From contig JBNJGL010000008.1 in assembly GCA_051747745.1 (NCBI GenBank), forward strand, positions 1 through 58,914: a stretch of 58,914 nucleotides of DNA, written 5' to 3'. This document shows positions 18,294 to 27,805 of this stretch, piece by piece. The stretch's first letter is position 1. Every line of letters starts with the position of its first letter. A program made the position numbers and the translations under genes. The stretch comes from QPJE01 sp051747745 (GTDB lineage: Bacteria > Bacillota > Halanaerobiia > Halanaerobiales > Halanaerobiaceae). The notes beneath the pieces were generated by a model. It had not been told where the DNA came from. It made no database searches and saw only the letters and a program-made list of their open reading frames with translations.

Positions 18294-19436
18294 ATGATAA
18301 AAGTTTCTTTAAAAAAATGTGATTCATATAAACAGGAAAATATCGAAAAGACGCTTGATATTTTAATCGATAATCTTGGCGGCTGGGATCAATATATTCA
18401 GGAGGGAAAAAAGGTTCTTCTGAAAACAAATTTACTTATGGGAAAAAATCCAGAACTGGCCATAACCACTCATCCTGAAATTCTTCGTGCTGTTGGAAAA
18501 AAAGTAAAAAATATGGGGGCAGATGTAATTATTGGTGACAGTCCCGGTGGTCCGTTTAATGAAAATTCACTAAAAAGAGCCTACAAAAAAAGCGGTATTT
18601 ACGAAATAGCAGCTGAAGAAGGATTTGAGTTAAACTACAATACAGAAGAAAAGACAGTAGAATTTAAAGAAGGGAAAATAATAAAGTCATTTGTGCTGGG
18701 TAAATATGTTCTTGATGCAGATTTTATTATAAATTTACCCAAATTAAAAACACATGGATTAACTATGTATACCGGGGCGGTAAAAAATTTATTTGGCTGT
18801 GTACCTGGTGTTTTAAAAGCAGAATACCATCTAAAAATGCAGGCAGTTGAAAATTTTTCGCGTATGTTAAATGATCTTGCATTACTTGTTAAGCCTGGAT
18901 TAACAATTATGGACGGGATAATTGGTATGGAAGGAGATGGGCCTTCTTCTGGCAAACCAAGGAATTTTAATTATCTGCTTGCTTCAGAGTCACCGTTTTA
19001 TCTTGACAGAGCAGCAGTAGAGATTATGGGTATCAATCCACCAGATATAGTACCACTTATTAAAACCTGTCATGAAGATGGTTTAATAGCTGAAGATAAT
19101 TATGAAATAGTTGGTGATAAACTTGTCAGCTGTGAAGATGTAAAAATACCATCTATAGAAGGTGAGTCCAATTTGCTGGATGATAAGATGCCGGATTTTT
19201 TGGCAGAATTTTTGGAGAAATTTTTGCGGCCTAAACCAGTTTTTGATAGGGAAAAATGTGTTGGATGCAGAACCTGTGCAGAAAATTGTCCACCAGAAGC
19301 AATTACGATGGTTGATAATTTTCCCGAGGTTGATCTGGATCTCTGTATTCGCTGTTTTTGCTGTCAGGAATTATGTCCATATGATGCTGTAGATATTAAA
19401 CATCCATGGCTGGGAAAACTTTTTTTTAGCAGATAG
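18294..19436 (+). CDS. DUF362 protein with C-terminal 2[4Fe-4S] ferredoxin domain
   Basis: 380 residues. The N-terminal 300 residues are the DUF362 domain (KVLLKTNLLMG, ITTHPEILRAV, GDSPGG, NLPKLKTHGLTMYTGAVKN). The C-terminus carries two Cys clusters, CVGCRTCAENCP and CIRCFCCQELCP, each of the CxxCxxCxxxCP kind, for two cubane clusters. Such proteins are suspected electron-transfer or cofactor-handling enzymes of anaerobes; the substrate is unknown. ATG after AAGGTAGG. It starts a three-gene run with the phosphodiesterase and YlbF-like genes (17 nt to the next start). Confidence 0.85.
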   Translation: MIKVSLKKCDSYKQENIEKTLDILIDNLGGWDQYIQEGKKVLLKTNLLMGKNPELAITTHPEILRAVGKKVKNMGADVIIGDSPGGPFNENSLKRAYKKSGIYEIAAEEGFELNYNTEEKTVEFKEGKIIKSFVLGKYVLDADFIINLPKLKTHGLTMYTGAVKNLFGCVPGVLKAEYHLKMQAVENFSRMLNDLALLVKPGLTIMDGIIGMEGDGPSSGKPRNFNYLLASESPFYLDRAAVEIMGINPPDIVPLIKTCHEDGLIAEDNYEIVGDKLVSCEDVKIPSIEGESNLLDDKMPDFLAEFLEKFLRPKPVFDREKCVGCRTCAENCPPEAITMVDNFPEVDLDLCIRCFCCQELCPYDAVDIKHPWLGKLFFSR

Positions 19437-19453
19437 AGGAGGAATAGTTAACA

Positions 19454-19948
19454 ATGAAGCTGGGAGTAATTTCAGACACTCACATATCAATGGGAAGACA
19501 AAAACTTCCCCAGAATCTACTAAAAGAACTTAAAAATGTAGATTTAATAATACATGCAGGTGATCATGTAGCAGAAAACGTACTTAAAGAATTAAAAAAA
19601 GTAAAACCTGTTCGGGCTGTTTACGGAAATATGGACAACTATTCTATTAAAAATAAACTTCCTGAAAAGATTTCTTTCAAAATAAATGATAAAAAAATAG
19701 GAGTGGTTCATGGACATCAGTTTAGTGCCGGAGATTTAATTAATTCTCTGGATTACAGCTTTCCTGACTGTGATATTATTATCTTTGGTCATACTCACAG
19801 ACCTTTAAATAAATATTTTAATAATAAATTGTTCTTTAATCCTGGTTCGCCAACAGATAAAAGGTTTGAGAAAAACTATACCTTTGGTATAATAGAGATT
19901 AATAAGGGAATAAATTCAGAGATAAAAATACTTAAGGAGGAATCTTAA
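19454..19948 (+). CDS. YfcE/MJ0936-type metallophosphoesterase
   Basis: 164 residues, ATG after GAGGAGG. All metal-binding motifs of the calcineurin-like family are present: ISDTH (residues 6-10), HAGDH, YGNMD, VVHGHQ and FGHTHRP. Small proteins of this type hydrolyse phosphodiesters such as bis-pNPP with Mn2+; the physiological substrate is unknown. Its last base overlaps the first base of the next gene's ATG, so the two are translationally coupled. Confidence 0.9.
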   Translation: MKLGVISDTHISMGRQKLPQNLLKELKNVDLIIHAGDHVAENVLKELKKVKPVRAVYGNMDNYSIKNKLPEKISFKINDKKIGVVHGHQFSAGDLINSLDYSFPDCDIIIFGHTHRPLNKYFNNKLFFNPGSPTDKRFEKNYTFGIIEINKGINSEIKILKEES

Positions 19949-20316
19949 TGTCTGTATATGATACTGCTAGAAGGCTGGAAAGAAAAATTAAAGATTCTGA
20001 TGAATACAGAGAGTATTTAGAATTAAGAGAAAAAGTGATGTCAAAAGAGGGTTCTAAAAAAATGCTTTTAGATTATCAAAATCTGATGACAGAACTGCAG
20101 ACAAAACAGCTTTCAGGACAGGAAATTAGTGAAGAAGAAAAAGAAAAACTTAATAACCTTAATAATTTTATTGAGATCAATAATAATGTAAAAAAATATT
20201 TGGAGGCAGAATATAAGGTGAGTGTAATGTTAAATGACCTTCAAAAAATAATATTTTCGGATATAGAGATAGGTATACCTTCTGAAGAAGAGGATAGTCA
20301 GGACGAGGAAGAATAA
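19948..20316 (+). CDS. YlbF/YmcA-family protein
   Basis: 122 residues, highly charged and helical. VYDTARRLERKIKDSDEYREY and YQNLMTELQTKQLSGQEI match the YlbF/YmcA (Com_YlbF) family. In Bacillus these small helical proteins form the Y-complex that stimulates RNase Y processing and affects biofilm and competence. The C-terminal acidic tail (SEEEDSQDEEE) is typical of a halophile. ATG after AAGGAGG. Family call good; partner proteins are not in this window. Confidence 0.8.
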   Translation: MSVYDTARRLERKIKDSDEYREYLELREKVMSKEGSKKMLLDYQNLMTELQTKQLSGQEISEEEKEKLNNLNNFIEINNNVKKYLEAEYKVSVMLNDLQKIIFSDIEIGIPSEEEDSQDEEE

Positions 20317-20344
20317 AAAGTTGTCATCACAGATTATACAATAA

Positions 20345-20371
20345 AAAAGCACCCGTGTCACGGGTGCTTTT
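20345..20371. terminator. Bidirectional terminator between convergent genes
   Basis: AAAAGCACCCG / CGGGTGCTTTT with loop TGTCA; A-run on one side and T-run on the other, serving both the YlbF-like gene and the leftward NifU-like gene. Confidence 0.9.
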
Positions 20372-20382
20372 AAAAGAATGTT

Positions 20383-20604
20383 TTATACAGGGCGTACTTC
20401 TTTTACGCCGTCAACATTATTTTTGAGTGTACGTTCAATACCATTTTTTATAGTCAGGGTTGACATAGGACAACCACTACAGGCTCCAAGCAATTTAACT
20501 TTAACAATTCCATCTTCAGTGACTTCTACCAGCTCTACATCACCACCATCAGCCTGAAGGCTGGGTCTAATTTTATCGATATATTTTTCGACTTCTTTTT
20601 TCAA
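20383..20604 (-). CDS. NifU C-terminal-domain iron-sulphur scaffold protein
   Basis: 73 residues from TTG 20604, chosen because GGAGGT lies 6 nt upstream; an ATG 39 nt earlier would place that ribosome site inside the gene. Sequence has the hallmark LQADGGDVELVEV and GACSGCPMSTLTIKNGIE, with the CxxC that holds a transient Fe-S cluster. Acts in cluster assembly or delivery (NfuA/NifU-like). Monocistronic with its own promoter, terminating at the bidirectional hairpin. Confidence 0.9.
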   Translation of the reverse strand: MKKEVEKYIDKIRPSLQADGGDVELVEVTEDGIVKVKLLGACSGCPMSTLTIKNGIERTLKNNVDGVKEVRPV

Positions 20605-20634
20605 TATTGCACCTCCTAATTTACATTTGATTAT

Positions 20635-20663
20635 ATTATACAAAAAAACTCAACTTTTTACAA
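20635..20663 (-). promoter_or_regulatory. Promoter of the NifU-like gene
   Basis: On the minus strand TTGTAA (20663-20658), 17-nt spacer and consensus TATAAT (20640-20635). Confidence 0.7.
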
Positions 20664-20707
20664 CACCCAAATTATATTTTTGAGTCTATCAATAGGAGAA
20701 TGATAAA

Positions 20708-23700
20708 ATGTCCGAATTTGTGCACCTTCATAATCATACCGCTTACAGCCTGCTGGATGGAGCTATAAGGGTAGAAGATATGATAAAAAAAGCGAAAGAA
20801 AATAATATGCCGGCAGTTGCCGTGACAGACCATGGTGTTCTCTACAGCATGATAGAATTTTACAGACATGCAAAAAGTGAGAATATTAAGCCAATTTTAG
20901 GTTGTGAACTTTATCTAACTCCTGGTTCCCGATTTGAAAAATCAAAGGAAAGATATCATCTGATCTTACTGGCAGAAAATAATAAGGGATATCACAATCT
21001 TATACAGCTTGTTTCTAAAGCATGGCTGGAAGGATTTTATTATAAACCCAGAATTGATAAAGAGCTTCTTGCAGAATACAGTGATGGACTGATATGTCTT
21101 TCTGCGTGTATACAGGGAGAGATCCCACAGCTAATATTAAAAGGTAGAAATGATGCGGCAAAAAAAGCTGCAGAAGAGTACAGCCATATTTTTGGGAATA
21201 ATAATTTTTTTCTGGAACTTCAGGATCACAATCTGCAGCAGGAAAAAGAAGCTGCTTCAGGACTTATAAATATTTCTCAGGAACTTGATATTCCTCTTGT
21301 GCTGACAAATGATTCACATTATCTAAATAAATCTGATGCAGATCTTCAGGATGTTCTTCTGGCTCTTCAGACAGGAACAACAGTAGATGATAAAGACAGA
21401 ATGACTTTTCAGGGTGATGAATTTTATTTCAAAACACCTGAAGAGATGGAAAAATTATTTCCTGATATTAGATCTGCCTATAATAATACAGTGAAAATTG
21501 CTGAAAGATGTAATGTTGAACTCGATTTTGACAGATTTTATCTTCCTGACTATCCTGATATAAAAAATGGGGAAGATCCAGAAAGTCTTTTGAAAAAACT
21601 GTGCTATAAAGGTCTTAAGAAGAAGAAGTTTCAGGACAGTAAAGAAGCGAAAAAAAGACTGCAGTATGAGCTGAGCATAATTTACGAAATGGGATATGCC
21701 TCCTATTTTTTGATTGTGTATGATTTTGTCAAATATGCAGAAGAAAACGGTATTAGAGTTGGACCAGGGCGGGGTTCTGCGGCAGGTAGTCTTGTTGCCT
21801 ATCTATTAAATATAACAAAGGTTAATCCATTAAAATATGGTCTTCTGTTTGAAAGATTTTTGAATCCAGAAAGAGTTACAATGCCTGATATAGATATTGA
21901 TTTTGATGAACAGAGAGATGAAATTATAGAATATGTAAAAAGACGCTATGGAGAAAACAGAGTAGCTCAGATAGGTACTTTTGGAACAATGGCAGCCAGA
22001 GCTGCTGTTAGAGATGTCGGCAGAGCACTGGGGTTGTCGTATGGAAGAGTTGATAAAATAGCAAAACTTATACCTTCACAGCCTGGTACAACTATTGAAG
22101 AAGCCATGAACTCGGTTAAAGAACTGCAGGAATATTACAAAAATGATCCAGAAATTAAAAAGTTGATAGATTATGCCAGAGGTGTGGAAGGTATGCCCAG
22201 ACATATCTCTACACATGCTGCAGGTATTATAATTGGTGCTCAACCTTTAACTGAGATTATTCCACTGCAGAAACAGGATGAAAGTATTATCACTCAGCTT
22301 GCCATGGATGATCTGGAAGCACTCGGCCTGCTGAAGATGGATTTTTTAGGCCTGCGCAACCTGACAGTGATAGAAAATACTTTAAAATTGATAAAACAGA
22401 GACACGGTAAAGAAATAGATATTGACAGCATTCCCCTTGATGATAAAAAAGTATATAAGCTTCTGCAGTCGGGTAACACCGCCGGTGTTTTTCAGATGGA
22501 ATCATATCTTTTTCAGTCTTTGAATAAAAGATTAAAGCCGGATCGATTTAGTGATCTTATAGCACTGCTTGCTCTGGGAAGACCTGGTCCTTTAGGAAGT
22601 AATATGGTTGATGATTATATAAAAAGCAGGCACGGTGAAAAAAAGCCGGAATATCTCCACCCTGATTTAAAACCAATTCTTGAAGAAACTTTTGGTATGA
22701 TCCTTTATCAGGAGCAGGTTATGGAAATTGCCAGTAAACTTGGTGGATATACAATGGGAGAAGCAGATCTTTTAAGAAGGGGTATGGGGAAGAAAAAACT
22801 GGAATTAATTACAGCAGAAAGAGAACGCTTTATAAATGGTGCTTTAAAAAACGGTATAGGCAAAAAAACAGCAAATGAAATTTTTGATCAGATGGAATAC
22901 TTTGCAGGATATGGATTTAATAAATCTCACAGTACAGCTTATGCTTTTCTTGCTTATCAGACAGCTTACTTAAAAGTACACTATCCAGCTGATTTTATGT
23001 CTGCACTTCTTTCATCTGTAATGGGGAATCAGGATAAAATTGCAGATTATATTAAAGCCTGTCGAGAAATTGGTATAGATGTACTGCCTCCAGATATTAA
23101 TATCAGCGGTTTTTATTTTACACCAGAGGCTGAGGATAAGATCCGATTTGGACTAAAGGCTGTCAAAAATGTGGGAAGCAGTGCGATAGAGGCTGTTATT
23201 GAAGCCCGGCAGGAAAAAAAATTCGAAAGTTTTACCGATTTTTTAAAAAGAATAGATATGAGCAGAATAAATATACAAGTTTTAGAAGCTTTTATTAAAA
23301 GTGGAGTATTTTCTGAGTTTTCTGCAAAGAGATCTCAGCTTCTTTTAAACTATGAAGATCTGTATAAAAAATATAATATGCTGTACAGGGAAAGGTCTCA
23401 GGGCCAGATATCTTTTTTCGACATGTTTTCTGATAATGATGACTTTATGGAGGAAGAACTTGCCTATCAGGATATGCAGGAGCTCAGAAAAGATGTTTTA
23501 TTAGAACAGGAAAAAGAATTTTTGGGGATTTATGTCTCCGGACATCCCCTTGATAAATTTAAAAACAAGATAAATGAGATTGTCGACCTGCCGATAAGTA
23601 AAATTGAAAATACAGCAGAAAATAAAGAACTGTTTTTTGCAGGGCAGATAATAAATAATCGTTCTCATATAACTAAAAGAGGCAACAAAATGGCTTTCTT

Positions 23701-24073
23701 GACATTGGAAGACTGGTCAGGTAAGATAGATGTAATTGTATTTCCAGATCTGCTGTCAGAGCTTGATTTTGATATGGAAAAATCAGGACGAATTTTTGTC
23801 GTCGGCCGAAGAGATGATAAAAAAATTATAGCTTCAAATATTATTCCAGTTGAAAGAAAAATTTTAATTATAGATTTAAATAATACCGAACACAAAAAAG
23901 TTTTTACTCTAAAAAAAATTCTCTTCAAAAAAGAAGGAAATATCCCAGTTATACTGAAAGTTTTTAATAATAAATTAATTTTAACTGATTCAAAATACTG
24001 GTTTAATGATGACCAAAACAGCCAGCAGGAGCTGAATAAGATTATAGATGCTTCAAAATATAAATATATATAA
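20708..24073 (+). CDS. dnaE: DNA polymerase III alpha subunit DnaE
   Basis: 1121 residues, ATG after AATAGGAG. Order of domains: N-terminal PHP domain (HLHNHTAYSLLDGA, VTDHGVLYS), polymerase core with GPGRGSAAGS and the catalytic acid triplet motif PDIDIDFDE (about residue 390), the HISTHAAGI and FNKSHSTAYA finger motifs, a tandem HhH region and a C-terminal OB-fold domain (FAGQIINNRSHITKRGNKMA). It is the DnaE group rather than PolC, since no inserted exonuclease is present. Replicative polymerase. Followed 24 nt later by aspA; the two may be cotranscribed. Confidence 0.96.
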   Translation: MSEFVHLHNHTAYSLLDGAIRVEDMIKKAKENNMPAVAVTDHGVLYSMIEFYRHAKSENIKPILGCELYLTPGSRFEKSKERYHLILLAENNKGYHNLIQLVSKAWLEGFYYKPRIDKELLAEYSDGLICLSACIQGEIPQLILKGRNDAAKKAAEEYSHIFGNNNFFLELQDHNLQQEKEAASGLINISQELDIPLVLTNDSHYLNKSDADLQDVLLALQTGTTVDDKDRMTFQGDEFYFKTPEEMEKLFPDIRSAYNNTVKIAERCNVELDFDRFYLPDYPDIKNGEDPESLLKKLCYKGLKKKKFQDSKEAKKRLQYELSIIYEMGYASYFLIVYDFVKYAEENGIRVGPGRGSAAGSLVAYLLNITKVNPLKYGLLFERFLNPERVTMPDIDIDFDEQRDEIIEYVKRRYGENRVAQIGTFGTMAARAAVRDVGRALGLSYGRVDKIAKLIPSQPGTTIEEAMNSVKELQEYYKNDPEIKKLIDYARGVEGMPRHISTHAAGIIIGAQPLTEIIPLQKQDESIITQLAMDDLEALGLLKMDFLGLRNLTVIENTLKLIKQRHGKEIDIDSIPLDDKKVYKLLQSGNTAGVFQMESYLFQSLNKRLKPDRFSDLIALLALGRPGPLGSNMVDDYIKSRHGEKKPEYLHPDLKPILEETFGMILYQEQVMEIASKLGGYTMGEADLLRRGMGKKKLELITAERERFINGALKNGIGKKTANEIFDQMEYFAGYGFNKSHSTAYAFLAYQTAYLKVHYPADFMSALLSSVMGNQDKIADYIKACREIGIDVLPPDINISGFYFTPEAEDKIRFGLKAVKNVGSSAIEAVIEARQEKKFESFTDFLKRIDMSRINIQVLEAFIKSGVFSEFSAKRSQLLLNYEDLYKKYNMLYRERSQGQISFFDMFSDNDDFMEEELAYQDMQELRKDVLLEQEKEFLGIYVSGHPLDKFKNKINEIVDLPISKIENTAENKELFFAGQIINNRSHITKRGNKMAFLTLEDWSGKIDVIVFPDLLSELDFDMEKSGRIFVVGRRDDKKIIASNIIPVERKILIIDLNNTEHKKVFTLKKILFKKEGNIPVILKVFNNKLILTDSKYWFNDDQNSQQELNKIIDASKYKYI

Positions 24074-24097
24074 AATCAATAATGGAGGGTTTATCTA

Positions 24098-25525
24098 ATG
24101 TTAATGAGAGAAGAACATGATTCTATTGGCAGTAAAAAAGTGCCTAAAGATGCTTATTATGGAATTCAGACAGCAAGAGCAGCGGAAAATTTTAAAATAA
24201 CAGATTTAAAGGTACATCCAGAGCTGATAAAAAATCTGGCTGTCGTAAAAAGAGCTGCAGCAGAGGTAAATAGAGAGGTTGGAGTTTTGAATGAAAGAAT
24301 AGCTTCTTCAATTATACAGGCGGCAGACGAAGTAATTAATGGCTCACTGAAGGAACAGTTTATCGTTGATGCAGTTCAGGGAGGAGCTGGAACTTCGATA
24401 AATATGAATATAAATGAGGTTCTTGCCAATAGAGCTATAGAGATAATGGGGGGAGAAAAGGGAGACTATTCAGTAGTACATCCCAACAACCATGTCAATA
24501 TGGGCCAGTCTACCAATGATGTAGTACCCACTGCAGTAAGAATGGCAGTTATAAATTTGCTGAGGGAAGCATTAAGTGAACTGGAAAAATTCAAAAATGC
24601 ACTGATGGAAAAAAGTGAAGAGTTTGATGATGTAATAAAAATGGGACGTACACAGCTGCAGGATGCTGTGCCAATAAGACTTGGCCAGGAATTTAAAGCA
24701 TATGCAAATGCAATTAAAAGAGATATTCGAAGAATTACAGAAACTATAGATGATCTTAGAGTTGTAAATTTAGGAGCAACAGCGGTAGGGACAGGACTGA
24801 ATGCAGATTTAGCTTATGTAAAAATTGTGACTTCACAGCTGAATAAAATTAGTGGACTTGATTTAAAGCAGGCCGAAGATTTGATTGATGCCACTCAAAA
24901 TGTAGACGCACTGGTAGAAGTATCTTCAGCTATGAAAACATGTGCAGTTAATCTTTCTAAAATGGCAAATGATTTAAGACTTTTATCTTCTGGGCCAAGA
25001 ACAGGTTTAAATGAAATAAATCTGCCGGCAGTTCAGCCCGGTTCATCTATCATGCCTGGAAAAGTTAATCCTGTAATTCCTGAAGTGGTTAATCAGGTAT
25101 CATTTCAGATAATCGGAAATGATACGACAATAACTATGGCAGCAGAAGCAGGCCAGCTGGAATTAAATGTAATGGCACCTATATTGATATTTAACCTTAT
25201 ACAGTCGATAGAAATGCTGAAAAATGGTGTAAAAACATTTACAGAAAAATGCATTGACGGCATAACAGCAAATAGAGAAAGATGTAAATCTCTTGTAGAC
25301 AACAGTGTGGGAATCATAACAGCGATAAATCCACATGTAGGATATGAAGCTGCAGCAAGAATAGCAAAAGAAGCACTGGAAACAGGAAAACCTGTAAAAG
25401 ATATTATACTTGAACAGGGGATATTGAGTAAAGAGGAACTTGAGGAAATATTAAACCCATATGAAATGACAGAGCCGGGTATAGCAGGTAAGAGCCTTTT
25501 AAACTGTGAGACTTCTGAAGAATAA
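24098..25525 (+). CDS. aspA: Aspartate ammonia-lyase
   Basis: 475 residues, ATG after GGAGGG. Fumarase/aspartase superfamily: GAGTSINMNINEVLANRA, VNMGQSTNDVVPTA, the signature GSSIMPGKVNPVIPE containing the catalytic serine, and MGRTQLQDAVPIRLG. The start REEHDSIGSKKVPKDAYYGIQT is that of aspartases rather than class II fumarases (which usually have a shorter lead). Reversibly converts aspartate to fumarate and ammonia. Its stop overlaps the next ATG by one base. Confidence 0.9.
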   Translation: MLMREEHDSIGSKKVPKDAYYGIQTARAAENFKITDLKVHPELIKNLAVVKRAAAEVNREVGVLNERIASSIIQAADEVINGSLKEQFIVDAVQGGAGTSINMNINEVLANRAIEIMGGEKGDYSVVHPNNHVNMGQSTNDVVPTAVRMAVINLLREALSELEKFKNALMEKSEEFDDVIKMGRTQLQDAVPIRLGQEFKAYANAIKRDIRRITETIDDLRVVNLGATAVGTGLNADLAYVKIVTSQLNKISGLDLKQAEDLIDATQNVDALVEVSSAMKTCAVNLSKMANDLRLLSSGPRTGLNEINLPAVQPGSSIMPGKVNPVIPEVVNQVSFQIIGNDTTITMAAEAGQLELNVMAPILIFNLIQSIEMLKNGVKTFTEKCIDGITANRERCKSLVDNSVGIITAINPHVGYEAAARIAKEALETGKPVKDIILEQGILSKEELEEILNPYEMTEPGIAGKSLLNCETSEE

Positions 25526-26001
25526 TGGAATCAGTATTTTATTTTTTCAGCAGCAGATTAAGTGCAGAATGGGCAGTTTTTTTAACAGCTATGCTTCCTT
25601 TTATAGAATTAAGGGGAGCAGTACCGCTTGGAATTTCGCTGGGAATACATCCTCTTAAAGTGTTTTTTCTGGCTGTTTGCGGCAATATTGTACCAATAAT
25701 TCCACTGCTCTTTTTGCTGGATCCTGTTCGCGAATTTTTAATTAAAAGATCAAAATTTATGCATAAATTTTTTGAATGGCTTTATAATAGAACGATAAGA
25801 AAAAGCAACAATGTAGAAAAATACGGTGCACTGGGATTGATACTTTTCACCGCAGTTCCTTTCCCCACTACAGGGGCATGGACAGCCAGCCTTGCTGCTG
25901 TAATATTTAAAATAAAATTCAGTTATTCTTTTTTATCAATAACAATAGGGGTTCTGGCAGCAGGGATAGTTGTCAGCCTGATGAGTATGGCTGTTATTTA
26001 A
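25525..26001 (+). CDS. Small multidrug-export family membrane protein (COG2426-like)
   Basis: 158 residues with about four membrane segments. The N-terminal TAMLPFIELRGAVPLGISLG and the later LILFTAVPFPTTGAWTASLAA are the conserved blocks of the Sm_multidrug_ex family. The name comes from early reports; the actual function is unproven. ATG overlaps the aspA stop, so it is the last gene of an aspA pair. Confidence is in the family, not the transport role. Confidence 0.8.
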   Translation: MESVFYFFSSRLSAEWAVFLTAMLPFIELRGAVPLGISLGIHPLKVFFLAVCGNIVPIIPLLFLLDPVREFLIKRSKFMHKFFEWLYNRTIRKSNNVEKYGALGLILFTAVPFPTTGAWTASLAAVIFKIKFSYSFLSITIGVLAAGIVVSLMSMAVI

Positions 26002-26168
26002 TTTTTTAATCAGCAGAGGTTAAGGAGTTTCGTTATTTCAGCACTAAAAATAAGGAAACTTCGGATAAAATTTATTTTCCAGCCTGATTTAAAAATAGAA
26101 AATAAATATCTTTTATTTATATTTATTTTAAAAAGCTGGATTAAATAATTAACAAGGAGGTAAAAATT

Positions 26169-26390
26169 ATGGATGTTAATGCAGATTATATTGTTATTAA
26201 AGCCATGGAAGATGGTGTTACTATAATAGGACTGACAAGAGGAAAAGATACAAAATTTAATCATACAGAAAAATTAGATGCTGGTGAGATACTTGTTGCA
26301 CAGTTCACCGAAAACGTTTCGGCGATTAAGATAAGAGGAAAGGCTGAAGTTTTTACAAAACACGGCGAAACTGCTTCGGACGGTATTTAA
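26169..26390 (+). CDS. mtrB: Trp RNA-binding attenuation protein TRAP
   Basis: 73 residues, ATG after AAGGAGG. Very close to Bacillus TRAP along its length: DYIVIKAMEDGVTIIGLTRG, TKFNHTEKLDAGE, AQFTEN and SAIKIRGKAE. The tryptophan-site threonines (T23, T28) and the RNA-contact triad corresponding to Bacillus K37/K56/R58 (here K35, K54, R56) are kept. TRAP forms an 11-mer ring that, with Trp bound, grips (G/U)AG repeats in trp leader RNAs. The usual partner folE (mtrA) is not adjacent, and no trp gene lies in the window. The 167-nt leader has a CCAGC/GCTGG-bounded A/T-rich fold of unknown meaning. Confidence 0.93.
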   Translation: MDVNADYIVIKAMEDGVTIIGLTRGKDTKFNHTEKLDAGEILVAQFTENVSAIKIRGKAEVFTKHGETASDGI

Positions 26391-26470
26391 TTTAGAGCAA
26401 CGGCTGCCGTCTGAGCAATAACTGCTGTTTAGCATTGAGTGATGTTAGAAAAGCCTGGAAAGGAGAAAAC

Positions 26471-26647
26471 ATGTGGCAGGTTGTTTATATTGCTGGCTCA
26501 GAAGATGAAGCAGAGGATATTTTATTTAACATGGAAAAAGAGGGTTTTATGGTTGAAATTGAATCAGCAGGTTCCAGCTGTTTTCAAATAAAGGTCCCGG
26601 CCGGAGAAGCGGAAGATGCTTACACTTATTTAAATGAGATTTACTGA
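26471..26647 (+). CDS. Small DUF2007-like protein
   Basis: 58 residues from ATG 26471, supported by AAAGGAG; an upstream in-frame start would lack a ribosome site. WQVVYIAGSEDEAEDILFNMEKEGFMVEIE and the PAGEAEDAYTYLNEI end suggest the small ferredoxin-like fold of DUF2007 putative signal-transducing proteins. Similar small genes often precede glycolytic or fatty-acid genes in Clostridia (recalled, not checked). It stands between mtrB and pfkA. Confidence 0.6.
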   Translation: MWQVVYIAGSEDEAEDILFNMEKEGFMVEIESAGSSCFQIKVPAGEAEDAYTYLNEIY

Positions 26648-26786
26648 ACTGTATAGTATAGTTTTGAGCTTATAAATAAAATATGATCAGTATATTTGTC
26701 TGTACTGAAAGTTGAACTAATAATCTAAACTAATAATTAAAATAGTATCAGCAGAAAAATAATAAAATTGTACTGGGGGTAAGACT

Positions 26787-27785
26787 ATGAAAAAAATTGG
26801 TGTGTTAACAAGTGGTGGTGATGCTCCAGGGATGAATCCAGCAATTAGATCGGTTGTCAGAACTGCTATTTATAACAATCTGGAAGTAGTGGGAATAAAA
26901 CATGGTTATTCTGGACTAATAGAAAAAGATTTTTTTCCAATGCAGCGGGGATCTGTTGCTGATATCATTCAAAAAGGTGGGACAATACTGCTTTCTGCCA
27001 GAAGTGAAGAATTTCTGACAGAAGAAGGAAGAAAAAAAGCTTACAAAAATATGCAGGAAGAAAATATAGATGGACTTGTAGTTATTGGTGGTGATGGTTC
27101 TTTAAGAGGAGTCCAAAAAATTAATGAAGAATCTGATATTAAGGCAGTGGGGATTCCCGGAACCATCGATAATGATCTTTCCTGTACAGATTACACCATC
27201 GGTTTTGATACAGCTATGAATACTATACTTGATGCAGTCAACAAAATACGAGATACTGCTACATCTCACGAAAGAACATTTGTTATTGAATGTATGGGAA
27301 GAGATTCTGGCTATTTAACTATGATGGCAGGACTTGCTGGTGGAGCTGAATTCATTCTTGTGCCGGAAATTCATTTTACACCAAAAGAAGTGACAGACAA
27401 AATAATTCAGGGATTTGAACGCGGGAAACTTCACAGTATTATATTAATTGCAGAAGGGGTAAAAGCACCATTTGTAGATCTGCAGGCCTATAATGGAAGT
27501 CCAGGACTTGCACTTGGAGATACAATTAGAGAATATACTGGTATGGAAACAAGAGTTACAATACTTGGTCATCTGCAGAGAGGTGGTAGTCCGACTGCAA
27601 CAGATCGGATTATTGCAAGCAGAATGGGTGCAGAAGCAGTTAAACTGCTGTTAAAAGAAAAACGAAATAAAATGGTAAGCTATAAAAACAATTCAATAGA
27701 ATACTGTGAAATTGAAGATGCCGTTGCAGCAAAACAGGAAATAGATATGGATATATATAAACTGGCACATATTTTGTCATTATAA
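26787..27785 (+). CDS. pfkA: ATP-dependent 6-phosphofructokinase
   Basis: 332 residues, ATG after GGGGGT. MKKIGVLTSGGDAPGMNPAIR is the nucleotide-binding start, VVIGGDGSLRG carries glycine at the position that marks ATP rather than PPi as donor, and GTIDNDL with TAMNTILDAVNKIRDTA provides the catalytic Asp. GHLQRGGSPTATDR is the conserved substrate block. Forms fructose 1,6-bisphosphate in glycolysis. Only 20 nt before pyk, so a pfkA-pyk operon as in many Firmicutes. Confidence 0.95.
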   Translation: MKKIGVLTSGGDAPGMNPAIRSVVRTAIYNNLEVVGIKHGYSGLIEKDFFPMQRGSVADIIQKGGTILLSARSEEFLTEEGRKKAYKNMQEENIDGLVVIGGDGSLRGVQKINEESDIKAVGIPGTIDNDLSCTDYTIGFDTAMNTILDAVNKIRDTATSHERTFVIECMGRDSGYLTMMAGLAGGAEFILVPEIHFTPKEVTDKIIQGFERGKLHSIILIAEGVKAPFVDLQAYNGSPGLALGDTIREYTGMETRVTILGHLQRGGSPTATDRIIASRMGAEAVKLLLKEKRNKMVSYKNNSIEYCEIEDAVAAKQEIDMDIYKLAHILSL

Positions 27786-27805
27786 TATAGATTTGGGGGA
27801 TAAAA

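Noticed and set aside
26390..26470. GAG/TAG triplets after mtrB as a TRAP-binding site
   Set aside because: Only about five triplets with irregular spacing of 4 nt or more, not the 2-3 nt spacing over 9-11 repeats that TRAP needs.
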